This document shows positions 26,080-35,044 of a DNA stretch of 64,000 bases, one piece after another. How positions within the stretch are numbered: position 1 is the first letter of the stretch; the number at the start of each line of letters is the position of its first letter. The notes beneath the pieces were generated by a model. That model was given only the letters and a program-made list of their open reading frames with translations, ran no database searches and was not told the origin of the DNA. Both the position numbers and the translations under genes were made by a program. The DNA comes from Chitinophagaceae bacterium (GTDB taxonomy: Bacteria; Bacteroidota; Bacteroidia; Chitinophagales; Chitinophagaceae), in the NCBI GenBank assembly GCA_004028795.1, contig SAIW01000006.1:496001-560000 (forward strand), read 5' to 3'.

Positions 26080-27984
26080 TTAGAAATGTTTACTAAAAAA
26101 ACTGAAAATAAAGTTGTCATTAATCCATATAAAAATCAATACAACTATTGCCAGTACCATAAATAAAATGTAACCACCCACTAAACCGTTCTGCAACAAA
26201 CGCAATTGGCGTGATGAATAAGTAACCAACCTGCCAACACCATTCACAATTCCGTCAATACCTTTTCTTTCAATAATATTTTTAAAGAAAGCTCCTAAAT
26301 TATTTAATGGATTAACGATAATGTTATCATACAATTCATCAACATACCATTTGTTTTCCAATACTTTACCAAAGCCATCTGCATCCCGTAATTCAGGTTT
26401 TTTACTGAATTTATTGATAGCGAAAAGAATAGCAATTACAGCTATCGCAACTGAAACTCCCATTAACATATATTCCGTTGAATGAACACTTTCATGTTTA
26501 ACTTCTGATGTTAATACAGGCGATAAAAATTGATGTAATTCATGATGACCGCCTAATACTTCAGGTACACCAACCAATCCGCCCAACACACTTAATACAG
26601 CTAACACAATTAATGGAATCGTCATTGCAGAAGGGCTTTCATGCAAATGGTACTCCTGATTATGTGTTCCCCTGAATGTTCCTAAAAATGTCGTTGCGTA
26701 TAAACGGAACATATAGAAAGCTGTTAATCCTGCTGTTGCAACGCCAATACCCCATAACACAGGGCTATGTTCGTAAGCCGCCGCTAAGATTTCATCTTTT
26801 GAAAAGAAACCGCTGAATGGCGGAATACCTGAAATAGCAATACAACCAATTAAGAATGTTATATGTGTAATCGGTAAATATTTTTTCAACCCGCCCATTT
26901 TTCTGATATCCTGTTCATGATGCATGGCATGAATTACAGAACCGGCACCTAAGAATAATAAGGCTTTAAAGAATGCATGTGTCATTACATGAAATACAGC
27001 ACCGGTATAAGCTCCAACACCTAAGCCTAAGAACATATATCCTAACTGACTTACTGTAGAATAAGCCAATACTTTTTTAATATCATTTTGTTTAATAGCA
27101 ATAGTTGCAGCAAACAATGCAGTAGCTATACCAATAACAGCAACCAAATGTTGAGCAACTTCGCTTAAACTGTATAACACATTACTTCTGGCAATCATAT
27201 AAATACCGGCTGTAACCATTGTTGCAGCATGTATTAATGCAGAAACGGGTGTAGGGCCTGCCATTGCATCAGGCAACCATGTGTATAAAGGAATCTGTGC
27301 ACTCTTACCCATTGCACCCACAAACAATAAAATGGTTATAGTTGTAATATCAGTAGGAGTAAGTTTTGAAACTGAAGCAAAAACATCACCATAGCTAACG
27401 GTTCCCAATTTTGCTATTATCCAGAATATGGCTAATAAAAATCCTAAATCACCAATACGGTTCATTACAAATGCTTTTTTAGCAGCATAATTGTAATTAT
27501 TGTTTTTAAACCAGAAACCGATTAATAAATAAGAACATAAACCAACACCTTCCCAACCGATAAACATGATTACATAATTCGCTCCCAATACCAATAACAA
27601 CATGGAGAATACGAATAAATTCAGGTAGGCAAAATACCTTCCGTAGTGTTCGTTTTCTTCTTCATGCATATAAGCCGAAGAGTATAAATGAATTAAGAAA
27701 CCTATCCCTGTAATGATAAGAAGGAATAAAGAGGAAAGCTGATCTACCTGAAAAGCAAAAGGAACAACTAATTTGTTTACATTGATGAAGTTGAAATAAC
27801 TCACCACTTCACCACCATGACTTTTTACATTAAAGAATAATACAAGGCTCACAATAAATGATGCCAGTATTGCCCCGCTGCCGATAAGAGCGATTAAAGA
27901 TTTGGATAAACTTTTACGCAATAAGCCATTAATCAGAAAACCGATTAACGGAAATAAAGGAACTAAATACACCAAGTTGCTCAT
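26080..27984 (-). CDS. nuoL: NADH-quinone oxidoreductase subunit L
   Basis: The 634-residue protein is the distal antiporter-like subunit. Landmarks are FIGWEGVGLCSYLLIGFW, KSAQIPLYTWLPDAMAGPTP, SALIHAATMVTAGIYMIAR and VLAYSTVSQLGYMFLGLGVG. The C-terminal part carries the long lateral-helix region (ENKWYVDELYDNIIV and after) that clamps the membrane arm. It sits in the order nuoK-L-M-N. Confidence 0.96.
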   Translation of the reverse strand: MSNLVYLVPLFPLIGFLINGLLRKSLSKSLIALIGSGAILASFIVSLVLFFNVKSHGGEVVSYFNFINVNKLVVPFAFQVDQLSSLFLLIITGIGFLIHLYSSAYMHEEENEHYGRYFAYLNLFVFSMLLLVLGANYVIMFIGWEGVGLCSYLLIGFWFKNNNYNYAAKKAFVMNRIGDLGFLLAIFWIIAKLGTVSYGDVFASVSKLTPTDITTITILLFVGAMGKSAQIPLYTWLPDAMAGPTPVSALIHAATMVTAGIYMIARSNVLYSLSEVAQHLVAVIGIATALFAATIAIKQNDIKKVLAYSTVSQLGYMFLGLGVGAYTGAVFHVMTHAFFKALLFLGAGSVIHAMHHEQDIRKMGGLKKYLPITHITFLIGCIAISGIPPFSGFFSKDEILAAAYEHSPVLWGIGVATAGLTAFYMFRLYATTFLGTFRGTHNQEYHLHESPSAMTIPLIVLAVLSVLGGLVGVPEVLGGHHELHQFLSPVLTSEVKHESVHSTEYMLMGVSVAIAVIAILFAINKFSKKPELRDADGFGKVLENKWYVDELYDNIIVNPLNNLGAFFKNIIERKGIDGIVNGVGRLVTYSSRQLRLLQNGLVGGYILFMVLAIVVLIFIWINDNFIFSFFSKHF

Positions 27985-28002
27985 AAGCCTTTCTGTAAGA
28001 AA

Positions 28003-28332
28003 TTAATTTTTCAACCTGTTTAAAAAGTTTACATCAACAGAATGTACATTTCTGTACATCATTACTATTATTGCCAAACCCACACTTACTTCTGCTGCTG
28101 CAACCACCATTATAAAGAATACAAATAATTGCCCTTCTACACCAGCCTGTGCATTGGTTGCTGCCAATGCTGCATTATGCATTTTAGAAAAAGCTACCAA
28201 TAATAAATTCACGGCATTCAACATTAATTCAATACACATGAAAATAATAATGGCATTACGACGAACCAATACACCCACTACACCAATGCAAAACAACGCT
28301 AACGCTAAAATGATATAATATTGAATAGGCAT
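28003..28332 (-). CDS. nuoK: NADH-quinone oxidoreductase subunit K
   Basis: The 109-residue protein has three membrane helices: [20 protein letters not shown], then [20 protein letters not shown] with the conserved membrane Glu, then [19 protein letters not shown] with the second conserved Glu. NuoK belongs to the Mrp/MrpC-like channel family and couples quinone reduction to pumping. It ends 18 bp before nuoL. The upstream gap to nuoJ holds a repeat. Confidence 0.96.
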   Translation of the reverse strand: MPIQYYIILALALFCIGVVGVLVRRNAIIIFMCIELMLNAVNLLLVAFSKMHNAALAATNAQAGVEGQLFVFFIMVVAAAEVSVGLAIIVMMYRNVHSVDVNFLNRLKN

Positions 28333-28343
28333 AAATTCAGTTA

Positions 28344-28431
28344 ATTGACCATAGTCAACAGACCACAGTATTTATAATTTTAATCAACATCTATTCTATG
28401 GACTATTGACCATAGACTGTTGACCATTATC
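28344..28431. repeat. TGACCAT-type repeat between nuoJ and nuoK
   Basis: The gap contains TTGACCATAGTCAACAGACC (28344..28363) and CTATGGACTATTGACCATAG (28396..28415), followed by ACTGTTGACCATTATC. The 28396..28415 segment is a near-palindrome. The same GGTCAAnnGTCnATGGTC pattern occurs inside hisS at 43791..43821, so this is a dispersed element family with at least two members in the window. Confidence 0.65.
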
Positions 28432-28943
28432 TAATCTTTCTTTCCAATAACTACCGCACCAATCATGGCACTTAAAAACAACACACTGCTTATTTCAAAC
28501 GGTACAATATAACCACTGAATAAAGTTTTACCCAATACTTTAATTAAACCAATGTCTCCTTTATTGGTTAATGCTATTTTATCTTTTATTTCAGTTGCCT
28601 GACGCACCAAAGAAATTAATACTATCAATAAACAACCGCCTGAAACAACGCCTGTTAATTTCATCCACAAATTTTTCTGAGGCTCTGTTTCTTTATTCAG
28701 GTTCATTAACATGATAACGAATAAGAACAATACCATAATAGCTCCGGCATAAACAATAATGTTTACAATAGCAAGAAACTGTGCATTCAATAAAATATAA
28801 TGACCGGAAATAGCAAAGAACACAGCTATCAGCCATAATACACTATGTACCGGGCTTTTGCTTACCAAAACCATTACAGCACTAAAGATTGCCAGTGCAC
28901 TTAAAAACCAGAATAATATTTGTGTTACGCCCATTTTATTCAA
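28431..28943 (-). CDS. nuoJ: NADH-quinone oxidoreductase subunit J
   Basis: The 170-residue protein has five predicted membrane helices. The characteristic ALNAQFLAIVNIIVYAGAIMVLFLF segment of ND6/NuoJ is present here as LNAQFLAIVNIIVYAGA, followed by VIMLMNLNKE. The C-terminus is VLFLSAMIGAVVIGKKD. NuoJ supplies a helix with a pi-bulge that moves during coupling in complex I. It lies between nuoI and nuoK, separated from both by repeat-bearing gaps. Confidence 0.95.
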   Translation of the reverse strand: MNKMGVTQILFWFLSALAIFSAVMVLVSKSPVHSVLWLIAVFFAISGHYILLNAQFLAIVNIIVYAGAIMVLFLFVIMLMNLNKETEPQKNLWMKLTGVVSGGCLLIVLISLVRQATEIKDKIALTNKGDIGLIKVLGKTLFSGYIVPFEISSVLFLSAMIGAVVIGKKD

Positions 28944-28948
28944 TTGAC

Positions 28949-29010
28949 AATTAAAAATTGAGAATTAATAATTACTGCGATTCTTAATTTCTAATTATTA
29001 ATTTTTAATT
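28949..29010. repeat. AT-rich inverted repeat between nuoI and nuoJ
   Basis: AATTAAAAATTGAGAATTAA (28949..28968) and the segment AATTATTAATTTTTAATTTC (28991..29010) are largely complementary and can fold into an imperfect hairpin covering most of the 70-bp gap. The composition is unlike coding sequence. Confidence 0.5.
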
Positions 29011-29013
29011 TCT

Positions 29014-29550
29014 TTAATTAGTTAACCCTTTTGCTTTTGCATATGCTTCAGGCTCTGTTTTAGGATTAGGAATTAATAAATTCTCTTTTCCATATATAAA
29101 GCCTTCTCTGTTAAAATTAGCAGCAGCAAATGTTTCACTTAAATACACTGCATCTTTCGGGCAAGCCTCTTCGCACAAGCCGCAGAATATGCAACGCAAC
29201 ATATTTATTTCATAACGTGCTGCATATTTCTCTTCGCGGTATAAATGTTCTTCACCCGGCAATCTTTCAGCAGCTTCCATGGTAATGGCTTCCGCAGGGC
29301 AGGCAACGGCACACAATCCGCATGCTGTGCATCTTTCACGCCCTTCTTCATCTCTGTTCAACACATGCAAACCACGAAATACGGGGCTGAATGGCCTTTT
29401 AACTTCGGGGTATTGAATGGTAGGTTTCTTTTTAAAAATATGGCTGAACGTAATTAACATACCCTTTAAAATATTCCAGAGATAAATTTTCTCCAGAAAG
29501 GTTAACGGTTTACGTTCAACTAATTTTACTCTGTTTGTTAATGCCTGCAT
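29014..29550 (-). CDS. nuoI: NADH-quinone oxidoreductase subunit I
   Basis: Translation from the ATG at 29550 gives 178 residues. A longer frame to 29586 would need a TTG start and would overlap the predicted promoter, so I prefer the ATG. Two [4Fe-4S] ferredoxin motifs are present, CTACGLCAVACP and CIFCGLCEEACP, the ligands of clusters N6a and N6b. An amphipathic N-terminal part (LTFLEKIYLWNILKGM) contacts the membrane. NuoI passes electrons to the N2 cluster in NuoB. A 106-codon non-nuo ORF and a repeat separate it from nuoH. Confidence 0.95.
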   Translation of the reverse strand: MQALTNRVKLVERKPLTFLEKIYLWNILKGMLITFSHIFKKKPTIQYPEVKRPFSPVFRGLHVLNRDEEGRERCTACGLCAVACPAEAITMEAAERLPGEEHLYREEKYAARYEINMLRCIFCGLCEEACPKDAVYLSETFAAANFNREGFIYGKENLLIPNPKTEPEAYAKAKGLTN

Positions 29551-29564
29551 TGTAAAAATGTTTG

Positions 29565-29594
29565 CAAATATATTTTTTGTACCCAACTAAACAA
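29565..29594 (-). promoter_or_regulatory. Putative internal promoter before nuoI
   Basis: On the minus strand TTG (29594..29592) and the exact element TATATTTG (29572..29565) are 19 bp apart, ending 14 bp before the nuoI ATG. This fits the Bacteroidota promoter consensus. It could drive nuoI-N separately from the upstream part of the cluster. Confidence 0.55.
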
Positions 29595-29605
29595 TTCTAT
29601 TTCGC

Positions 29606-29668
29606 TTCCGTTGCCTGCCTGTCCGGTAGGCAGGCGTCGCACACTTCTACGCTTTGTTCTTTATTCAA
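29606..29668 (-). repeat. Mosaic intergenic repeat (modules A, B, C) in the nuo cluster
   Basis: GCCTGCCT/AGGCAGGC forms a perfect 8-bp stem (29613..29635, loop GTCCGGT). The 14-mer GTTGCCTGCCTGTC (29610..29623) and the 14-mer TTCTTTATTCAACT (29657..29670) are both found on the opposite strand in the element at 61026..61110. ACACTTCTACGCTTTG also resembles that copy. The modules occur in a different order there, so the elements are mosaics. Confidence 0.75.
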
Positions 29669-29989
29669 CTACCTACTAAAACTATCTATCTTTTCCAACA
29701 AAGCTTTCCTCAAAACTTTTACTACACGAAAAGTGAAAAAGAATACAATGATTGTAAAAAGAATATAGTCAGGAAATTCAAAACCAAATAGTTTCATCTT
29801 CGTATAACTTCCATCTTCCAATTCGCCTAAAAAAATTAAAAAAGTAATTATGTAGTTAAGCCACATAAAAGCTTTTGTAATCTTTACAAATTTCTCATTT
29901 TTCGATTTTACATATTTGATAAGCCTAAGCCAAACCAATAAAGTAATTAGCTGAAAGCTTATAAAAAATGCTATTTCGATAAAAGACAT
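29669..29989 (-). CDS. Small membrane protein inside the nuo cluster, function unknown
   Basis: The 106-residue protein has three or four hydrophobic segments: IEIAFFISFQLITLLVWLRL, FMWLNYIITFLIFLGEL and FPDYILFTIIVFFFTFRV. A basic loop lies between them and the tail is basic. I recognise no family. It lies between nuoH (26 bp away) and nuoI on the same strand, so it would be transcribed with complex I genes. Whether it assists complex I or is a passenger is unknown. The stop codon abuts the mosaic repeat. Confidence 0.6.
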   Translation of the reverse strand: MSFIEIAFFISFQLITLLVWLRLIKYVKSKNEKFVKITKAFMWLNYIITFLIFLGELEDGSYTKMKLFGFEFPDYILFTIIVFFFTFRVVKVLRKALLEKIDSFSR

Positions 29990-30015
29990 TATTCTATTTA
30001 CTTACGTTATAAGAT

Positions 30016-31071
30016 TTATTTATTCAACCACAACACCACTGCTCCTGTAATTAACATATTCAGTAAAGCCAATGGTATCATGCTTTTCCAGCCAAGGTTC
30101 ATTAACTGGTCGTAACGGAATCTGGGTATAGTCCATCTAACCCACATAAAGAAAAAGATAAACAATACCACTTTTACCATTAAACAACCAATACCTGCCA
30201 ATGCTAACCAATTACCCCAGTTAGCATGTGCCGCTTCATCAAAAAATGGAATATCATAACCGCCGAAAAATAAAGTAGCCATTATTACACTGCTGATAAA
30301 CATGTTTACATATTCAGCAAATAAATAAAAGCCCAATTTCATACTTGAATATTCCTGATGATAACCCATGTTCAACTCATTCTCTGCCTCAGGTAAATCG
30401 AATGGTGTTCTGTTACATTCAGCAAAAGCACAAATTAAAAACAATAAAAAACCTAAGGGTTGATATACAATATTCCAGAAATGCCCCGGTTGCATTTGTT
30501 GTTTTACAATTTCACCTAATTGCAATGTGCCTGTTATCATTAACAAAGCAATTAAACTGATACCCATTGCCAACTCATAGCTAATGGCTTGACTTGCTCC
30601 ACGTAAAGCAGCTAATAAAGAGAACTTATTATTACTTGCCCAACCACCAATCATAATTCCATAAACTCCTAAACTAACTACACCAAACACATATAAAATA
30701 CCGATATTTATATCAGCAATCTGTAAAACAACAGTTCTGCCGAATGCTACAATTTTATCTCCCCAAGGTACAACAGCACAAGTCATTAAAGCTGCTGTCA
30801 TTGCCAATGCAGGACCTAATACAAAAAGAAATTTATTAGATGTGTTGGGAATAATTTCTTCTTTCATTATTAATTTCAAACCATCGGCAAATGGTTGAAA
30901 CAAACCACCCGGACCGGCACGATTCGGGCCCGGTCTATCCTGTAAAATAGCTGCTACCTTACGTTCTGCGAAAGTGGTATATAATGCAATACCTAAACTT
31001 GCAAATATGATTATTGCGATAAGAATTAATTTTTCAATAATTAAAAACCAATCGATAGAAAGTAAAGTCAT
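30016..31071 (-). CDS. nuoH: NADH-quinone oxidoreductase subunit H
   Basis: The 351-residue protein carries the ND1 signature ERKVAAILQDRPGPNRAGP (quinone-site loop), GGWASNNKFSLLAALRGASQ, ISYELAMGI, FAECNRTPFDLPEAENEL and MWVRWTIPRFRYDQLM. NuoH forms much of the quinone cavity at the joint of the two arms of complex I. It follows nuoG after 8 bp. Confidence 0.97.
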   Translation of the reverse strand: MTLLSIDWFLIIEKLILIAIIIFASLGIALYTTFAERKVAAILQDRPGPNRAGPGGLFQPFADGLKLIMKEEIIPNTSNKFLFVLGPALAMTAALMTCAVVPWGDKIVAFGRTVVLQIADINIGILYVFGVVSLGVYGIMIGGWASNNKFSLLAALRGASQAISYELAMGISLIALLMITGTLQLGEIVKQQMQPGHFWNIVYQPLGFLLFLICAFAECNRTPFDLPEAENELNMGYHQEYSSMKLGFYLFAEYVNMFISSVIMATLFFGGYDIPFFDEAAHANWGNWLALAGIGCLMVKVVLFIFFFMWVRWTIPRFRYDQLMNLGWKSMIPLALLNMLITGAVVLWLNK

Positions 31072-31079
31072 CTCTATAA

Positions 31080-32180
31080 TTATTTATTAAAATCTGTTGA
31101 ATGTGCCGGCCCTTTTATTTCGCTTAATTCTATATCAGGCTTGTTAACCTCGCTTGCACTATGAATATCCATTAATAACCTTGGTTGTCTGTGCATTAAT
31201 TCAGGTAAAAATTCCTGTGGCTTCTCTAAATGTTCATAATGCCCCTGCGAAATAACAGAATGCCTGTTTACATGGCTTGGCCCTTCAATAACCCAATCGT
31301 TAGTATGCTTTTTATCAAAACGGCATTCATTACAAATCCATCCTGTTTTGCCGTTGCTGGCTTCTTTTACTTCGCCCCATTCATCTTTACGTGCAGTAAC
31401 TCTGAATACTTCATCGCCACGCATCCATAATTGCACCTCTCCACAACATTTAGGGTTTGAGCAATTTCTGTGAGCATCTACCGGTTTAGTAAACCATACA
31501 CGGTTTTTAAAACGGAAAGTTTTATCTGTTAATGCACCAACGGGGCAAACATCAATTACGTTTCCTATAAAATCGTTCTGTAAATTTTTTTGAATGAAGG
31601 TCGCTATCTGTGCATGGTCGCCTCTGTCTAACACACCATGTTCTCTTGTTTCTGTTAATTGGTCTGCCGTGAAAACGCAGCGGTAGCAAAGAATACAACG
31701 CGTCATATGCAGTTGAATCTTATCACCTAAATCTACTTTATGAAAAGTTCTTCTTTGAAATTCGTAGCGTGTGCCATTCTTTCCATGCTCATAACTTAAA
31801 TCCTGCAAATGGCACTCTCCTGCCTGATCGCAGATTGGACAATCTAACGGATGATTAATTAAAAGCATTTCCACAACGCCTGCTCTGGCATCTAATACTT
31901 TTGGTGAAGTGGCACTTTTAACTTCCATCCCATCCATAACGGTTGTACGGCAAGAGGCAACTAATTTAGGCATGGGGCGAGGGTCTTTTTCAGAGCCTTT
32001 GCTTACTTCAACCAAACAGGTACGGCATTTACCGCCGCTGCCTTCTAATTTGCTGTAATAACACATAGCAGGTGGGGTAACATCTCCACCAATTTTACGT
32101 GCAGCATTCAGAATAGTTGTTCCTGCGGGAACTTCTATTGTAATGTTATCTATGGTTACTTTAAAAAGTTGTTCAGACAT
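31080..32180 (-). CDS. nuoG: NADH-quinone oxidoreductase subunit G, short form
   Basis: The 366-residue protein has an N-terminal [2Fe-2S] ferredoxin domain (PAMCYYSKLEGSGGKCRTC), the His/Cys [4Fe-4S] ligands in HPLDCPICDQAGECHLQD, and CILCYRCVFTADQL with CPVGAL. A further Cys cluster (NCSNPKCCGEVQLW, then WICNECRF) begins the domain that in E. coli continues as a molybdopterin-oxidoreductase fold. Here that large C-terminal domain is missing; the E. coli protein is about 900 residues. Short NuoG forms occur in Bacteroidota as far as I recall, so this is probably a real form and not a truncation. It overlaps neither neighbour; nuoF ends 2 bp upstream. Confidence 0.93.
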   Translation of the reverse strand: MSEQLFKVTIDNITIEVPAGTTILNAARKIGGDVTPPAMCYYSKLEGSGGKCRTCLVEVSKGSEKDPRPMPKLVASCRTTVMDGMEVKSATSPKVLDARAGVVEMLLINHPLDCPICDQAGECHLQDLSYEHGKNGTRYEFQRRTFHKVDLGDKIQLHMTRCILCYRCVFTADQLTETREHGVLDRGDHAQIATFIQKNLQNDFIGNVIDVCPVGALTDKTFRFKNRVWFTKPVDAHRNCSNPKCCGEVQLWMRGDEVFRVTARKDEWGEVKEASNGKTGWICNECRFDKKHTNDWVIEGPSHVNRHSVISQGHYEHLEKPQEFLPELMHRQPRLLMDIHSASEVNKPDIELSEIKGPAHSTDFNK

Positions 32181-32182
32181 AT

Positions 32183-33541
32183 TTATACAGTTGCAGGCAC
32201 ATGAATGTCATCTGCATAATGTGCCAATCCAAAATTTCTTAATTGTGATTCCTGAGGATTTGCCACATGCCATTCAAACTCATCTCTGAAATGGCGTATA
32301 GCTGCTGCAACAGGCCATGCTGCTGCATCTCCTAGCGGACAAATAGTATTTCCTTCAATTCTTCTTTGTATATCCCACAATAAATCTATATCGCTCGATT
32401 TACCTTTGCCTGTTTCTATATTCCATAATATTTTTTCCATCCAGCCGGTTCCTTCTCTGCACGGCGAACACTGTCCGCAACTTTCATGGCGATAAAATCT
32501 TGCTAACGTATATGTATTTTTTACAACACATTGGTCTTCATCAAAAACAATAAAACCACCACTACCCATCATACTGCCTGTTGCAAAACCGCCATCACTT
32601 AAACTTTCATAGTTCATGTAGCGTGTTTCACCTTTGGCTGTTTTTAATAATAAGTTAGCCGGCAGAATAGGTACTGATGAACCACCGGGAATACATGCTT
32701 TTAATCTTTTACCATTCGCAATACCACCGCAATATTCATCGCTGTAAATAAATTCTTCAACACTAATCGTCATATCAATTTCATAAACACCTGGCTTATT
32801 AATATTACCGCATGCTGATATTAATTTAGTACCTGTACTTTTCCCAACACCAATCTTTGCATATTCTTCTCCGCCTTCATTAATAATAGGAACAACGGCT
32901 GCTAAGGTTTCTACGTTATTTACCACAGTTGGTCTGCCCCATAAACCTTTTATAGCAGGAAACGGAGGTTTAATTCTCGGATTACCGCGTTTACCTTCCA
33001 GACTTTCTATTAATGCCGTTTCTTCTCCGCAGATATAAGCACCGGCACCGCGTTGTACATGAATATTACAATCAAAGCCACTGCCTAAAATATTCTTACC
33101 TAACCATCCATTATTTTTTGCTTCTGTGATTGCCTGTTCTAAAATATCCACTATCCATGCATACTCACCTCGTATATAGATATAAGTATCATTTGAACCT
33201 AAAGCAAATGATGATACAATTAACCCTTCAATTAATAAATGCGGAATAAATTCCATTAAATATCTATCCTTAAAAGTACCGGGTTCACTTTCATCTGCAT
33301 TACAAACCAAATGGCGGGGAACACCTTCAGGCTTTGCAATGAAACTCCATTTCATTCCGGCAGGAAAACCCGCACCACCGCGGCCACGTAAGCCGCTTTT
33401 CTTCACCTCTTCAACAATTGCATCGGGGCTCATTGTTTTCAAGGCTTTCTCAACACTGCGGTAACCACCTTCACGGCGGTATACATCGTAGGTTCTGATG
33501 CCTTCTACATGTGCTTTTTCTAATAATAATTTTCTACCCAT
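32183..33541 (-). CDS. nuoF: NADH-quinone oxidoreductase subunit F
   Basis: The 452-residue protein has the NADH/FMN-binding region GLRGRGGAGFPAGMKWSF, the flavin segment NADESEPGTFKDR, the ICGEETALIESLEGKRG stretch, and the N3 [4Fe-4S] ligands in SCGQCSPCREGT with the last Cys in NTICPLGDAA. NuoF oxidises NADH and feeds electrons to NuoE/NuoG. It reads into nuoG with 2 bp between the genes. Confidence 0.97.
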   Translation of the reverse strand: MGRKLLLEKAHVEGIRTYDVYRREGGYRSVEKALKTMSPDAIVEEVKKSGLRGRGGAGFPAGMKWSFIAKPEGVPRHLVCNADESEPGTFKDRYLMEFIPHLLIEGLIVSSFALGSNDTYIYIRGEYAWIVDILEQAITEAKNNGWLGKNILGSGFDCNIHVQRGAGAYICGEETALIESLEGKRGNPRIKPPFPAIKGLWGRPTVVNNVETLAAVVPIINEGGEEYAKIGVGKSTGTKLISACGNINKPGVYEIDMTISVEEFIYSDEYCGGIANGKRLKACIPGGSSVPILPANLLLKTAKGETRYMNYESLSDGGFATGSMMGSGGFIVFDEDQCVVKNTYTLARFYRHESCGQCSPCREGTGWMEKILWNIETGKGKSSDIDLLWDIQRRIEGNTICPLGDAAAWPVAAAIRHFRDEFEWHVANPQESQLRNFGLAHYADDIHVPATV

Positions 33542-33546
33542 TTTAA

Positions 33547-33599
33547 TAATTCAAAAGTGAAAAGTCAAAACCAAAATTTAGTTTTTAACTTTTGAGTTT
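33547..33599. repeat. AT-rich inverted repeat between the VOC gene and nuoF
   Basis: AATTCAAAAGTGAAAAGTCA and TTTTTAACTTTTGAGTTTTT are roughly complementary and fold into an imperfect hairpin that fills the 58-bp gap. It is one of several unrelated palindromes in gaps of this operon. Confidence 0.45.
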
Positions 33600-34007
33600 T
33601 TACTTTTTTATTTCATGATTTAACATCCATGCTGTTCCAAACTTATCTTTCAGCATACCGAATCTTGCTCCCCAGAACATATCCTGTAATGGCAATCTAA
33701 CTGTTCCGCCCTCACTTAGTTTTTCAAATACTGTATTTATTTCGTCTATACTATCTAATTCTACACTTAACTGAATATTACTTTCTGCAGAAACAATGTA
33801 TTCTTTATAGCCATCAGAAATCATTAAAATATTATCGCCAAACTCTAAACGTGCATGCATAATTTTCTGCTTCCAATCTTCATCAACAGGCTGAGGAGAA
33901 TCTGTATATCTGCTTAACCTTGTTATTGCTGCATTAAAAACAGTTTTATAAAAATTTACTGCTTCTTCTGCATTGCCCGCAAACAAAATATATGGATTCA
34001 GTTTCAT
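33600..34007 (-). CDS. VOC-family (PhnB-like) protein
   Basis: The 135-residue protein has the glyoxalase/bleomycin-resistance fold text of the PhnB/YjdN group: LNPYILFAGNAEEAVNFYKT, IMHARLEFGDNILMISD, and WGARFGMLKDKFGTAWMLNH. Members are usually small metal-binding proteins or enzymes of unknown substrate. It is inserted in the nuo cluster between nuoE and nuoF, together with an NTF2-like gene, on the same strand. No role in complex I is known to me. Confidence 0.85.
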   Translation of the reverse strand: MKLNPYILFAGNAEEAVNFYKTVFNAAITRLSRYTDSPQPVDEDWKQKIMHARLEFGDNILMISDGYKEYIVSAESNIQLSVELDSIDEINTVFEKLSEGGTVRLPLQDMFWGARFGMLKDKFGTAWMLNHEIKK

Positions 34008-34025
34008 GATAATTAATATTTACAA

Positions 34026-34466
34026 TTATTTGGCATCAACCATTACTGCTTGTCTTGCTAACATTTTCCACTCTTTCTTCTCTTTAATCCATACCTGCAG
34101 AATATTTAATTTAAGCTCTGTTACTTTACCCTCTTTATTGGTTTCAGTTCCTGTTAAAAGATATCTGCTTACCGCTGTTTCATTATCAATAATTACAGAA
34201 ATGTTATTGCATTGCATTCCTGTATAAGTTGATTTATTATGAGCCACACTTGTTATAAATGTTTGCCTGTCTTGCACATTACCATGAGAGTGCCCGTAAG
34301 TAACTTGTTTAGCGGAAAGTTTCTCTAATGTTAAACTATCTTTTGTGCCGAAAATAGTAGCGTGCAACAGTTTAACGTTATCAATAATCTGTTGCTCATC
34401 TTTTGATTGAGCAAAAACAGTTGAACATAAAACTGTGAAAGCAATAATCAGAAACTTCTTTTTCAT
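34026..34466 (-). CDS. Exported NTF2-like (DUF4440) protein
   Basis: The 146-residue protein has a signal peptide (MKKKFLIIAFTVLCSTVFAQ) and an NTF2-like fold: EQQIIDNVKLLHATIFGTKD, TYGHSHGNVQDRQTFI, and a C-terminal LNILQVWIKEKKEWKMLARQ. This matches small secreted DUF4440 proteins. It starts immediately after nuoE, with 1 bp between stop and start region, so it is translated from the nuo message. Function unknown. Confidence 0.85.
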   Translation of the reverse strand: MKKKFLIIAFTVLCSTVFAQSKDEQQIIDNVKLLHATIFGTKDSLTLEKLSAKQVTYGHSHGNVQDRQTFITSVAHNKSTYTGMQCNNISVIIDNETAVSRYLLTGTETNKEGKVTELKLNILQVWIKEKKEWKMLARQAVMVDAK

Positions 34467-34467
34467 A

Positions 34468-34965
34468 TTAATTGTTTATAGCAGCATTTTTTTGGCACTC
34501 GTTTATTATGGCATCTACTTTCTCTTTGGTTAAATGCTCTCTGTAAAATTTACCCATCTGCATCATTGGGGCATAACCGCAGGCTCCTAAACATTCAACA
34601 GTTTTTAAAGTAAACATGCCATCGGTTGTTGTTTCACCAACATTAATTCCTAATTTCTCTTTTATATAACCAATTATATCATCACTACCGCTAATCATAC
34701 ATGGACCTGTTTGACAAACTTCGAATACATATTTGCCGACAGGTTTTAAATTATACATGCTGTAAAATGTAGCCACTTCGTATACTTCAATCGGTTGTAT
34801 CTGTAACAGTTCTGCCACATAATCCATTGTTTCACTGCTTAACCATCCGCCAAAACTATCCTGAGCCAAATGCAATACAGGCAGTAAAGCACTCTTTTGT
34901 TTTCCTTCCGGATAACGTGCTACCAACCTGTTAAATTCAGCCATTTGTTGTTCGTTAAACTTCAT
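34468..34965 (-). CDS. nuoE: NADH-quinone oxidoreductase subunit E
   Basis: The 165-residue protein has the thioredoxin-like [2Fe-2S] fold. Ligands are in CQTGPCMISGSDDII and CLGACGYAPMMQMG, preceded by YPEGKQKSALLPVLHLAQD and EVYEVATFYSMYNL. NuoE carries cluster N1a next to NuoF. It is separated from nuoD by a 79-bp gap with a palindromic repeat. Confidence 0.96.
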   Translation of the reverse strand: MKFNEQQMAEFNRLVARYPEGKQKSALLPVLHLAQDSFGGWLSSETMDYVAELLQIQPIEVYEVATFYSMYNLKPVGKYVFEVCQTGPCMISGSDDIIGYIKEKLGINVGETTTDGMFTLKTVECLGACGYAPMMQMGKFYREHLTKEKVDAIINECQKNAAINN

Positions 34966-34983
34966 ATCAAATTCTACAATTTT

Positions 34984-35036
34984 ATAATTCGATAATCCGG
35001 CAATTAAATTGGCTAATTAACCAATTGCCGAATTGA
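34984..35036. repeat. Inverted repeat between nuoD and nuoE
   Basis: AATTCGATAATCCGGCAATT and CCAATTGCCGAATT are inverted around TGGCTAATTAA, forming an imperfect hairpin of more than 12 bp. It occupies most of the gap. Confidence 0.55.
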
Positions 35037-35044
35037 ATAATTGT

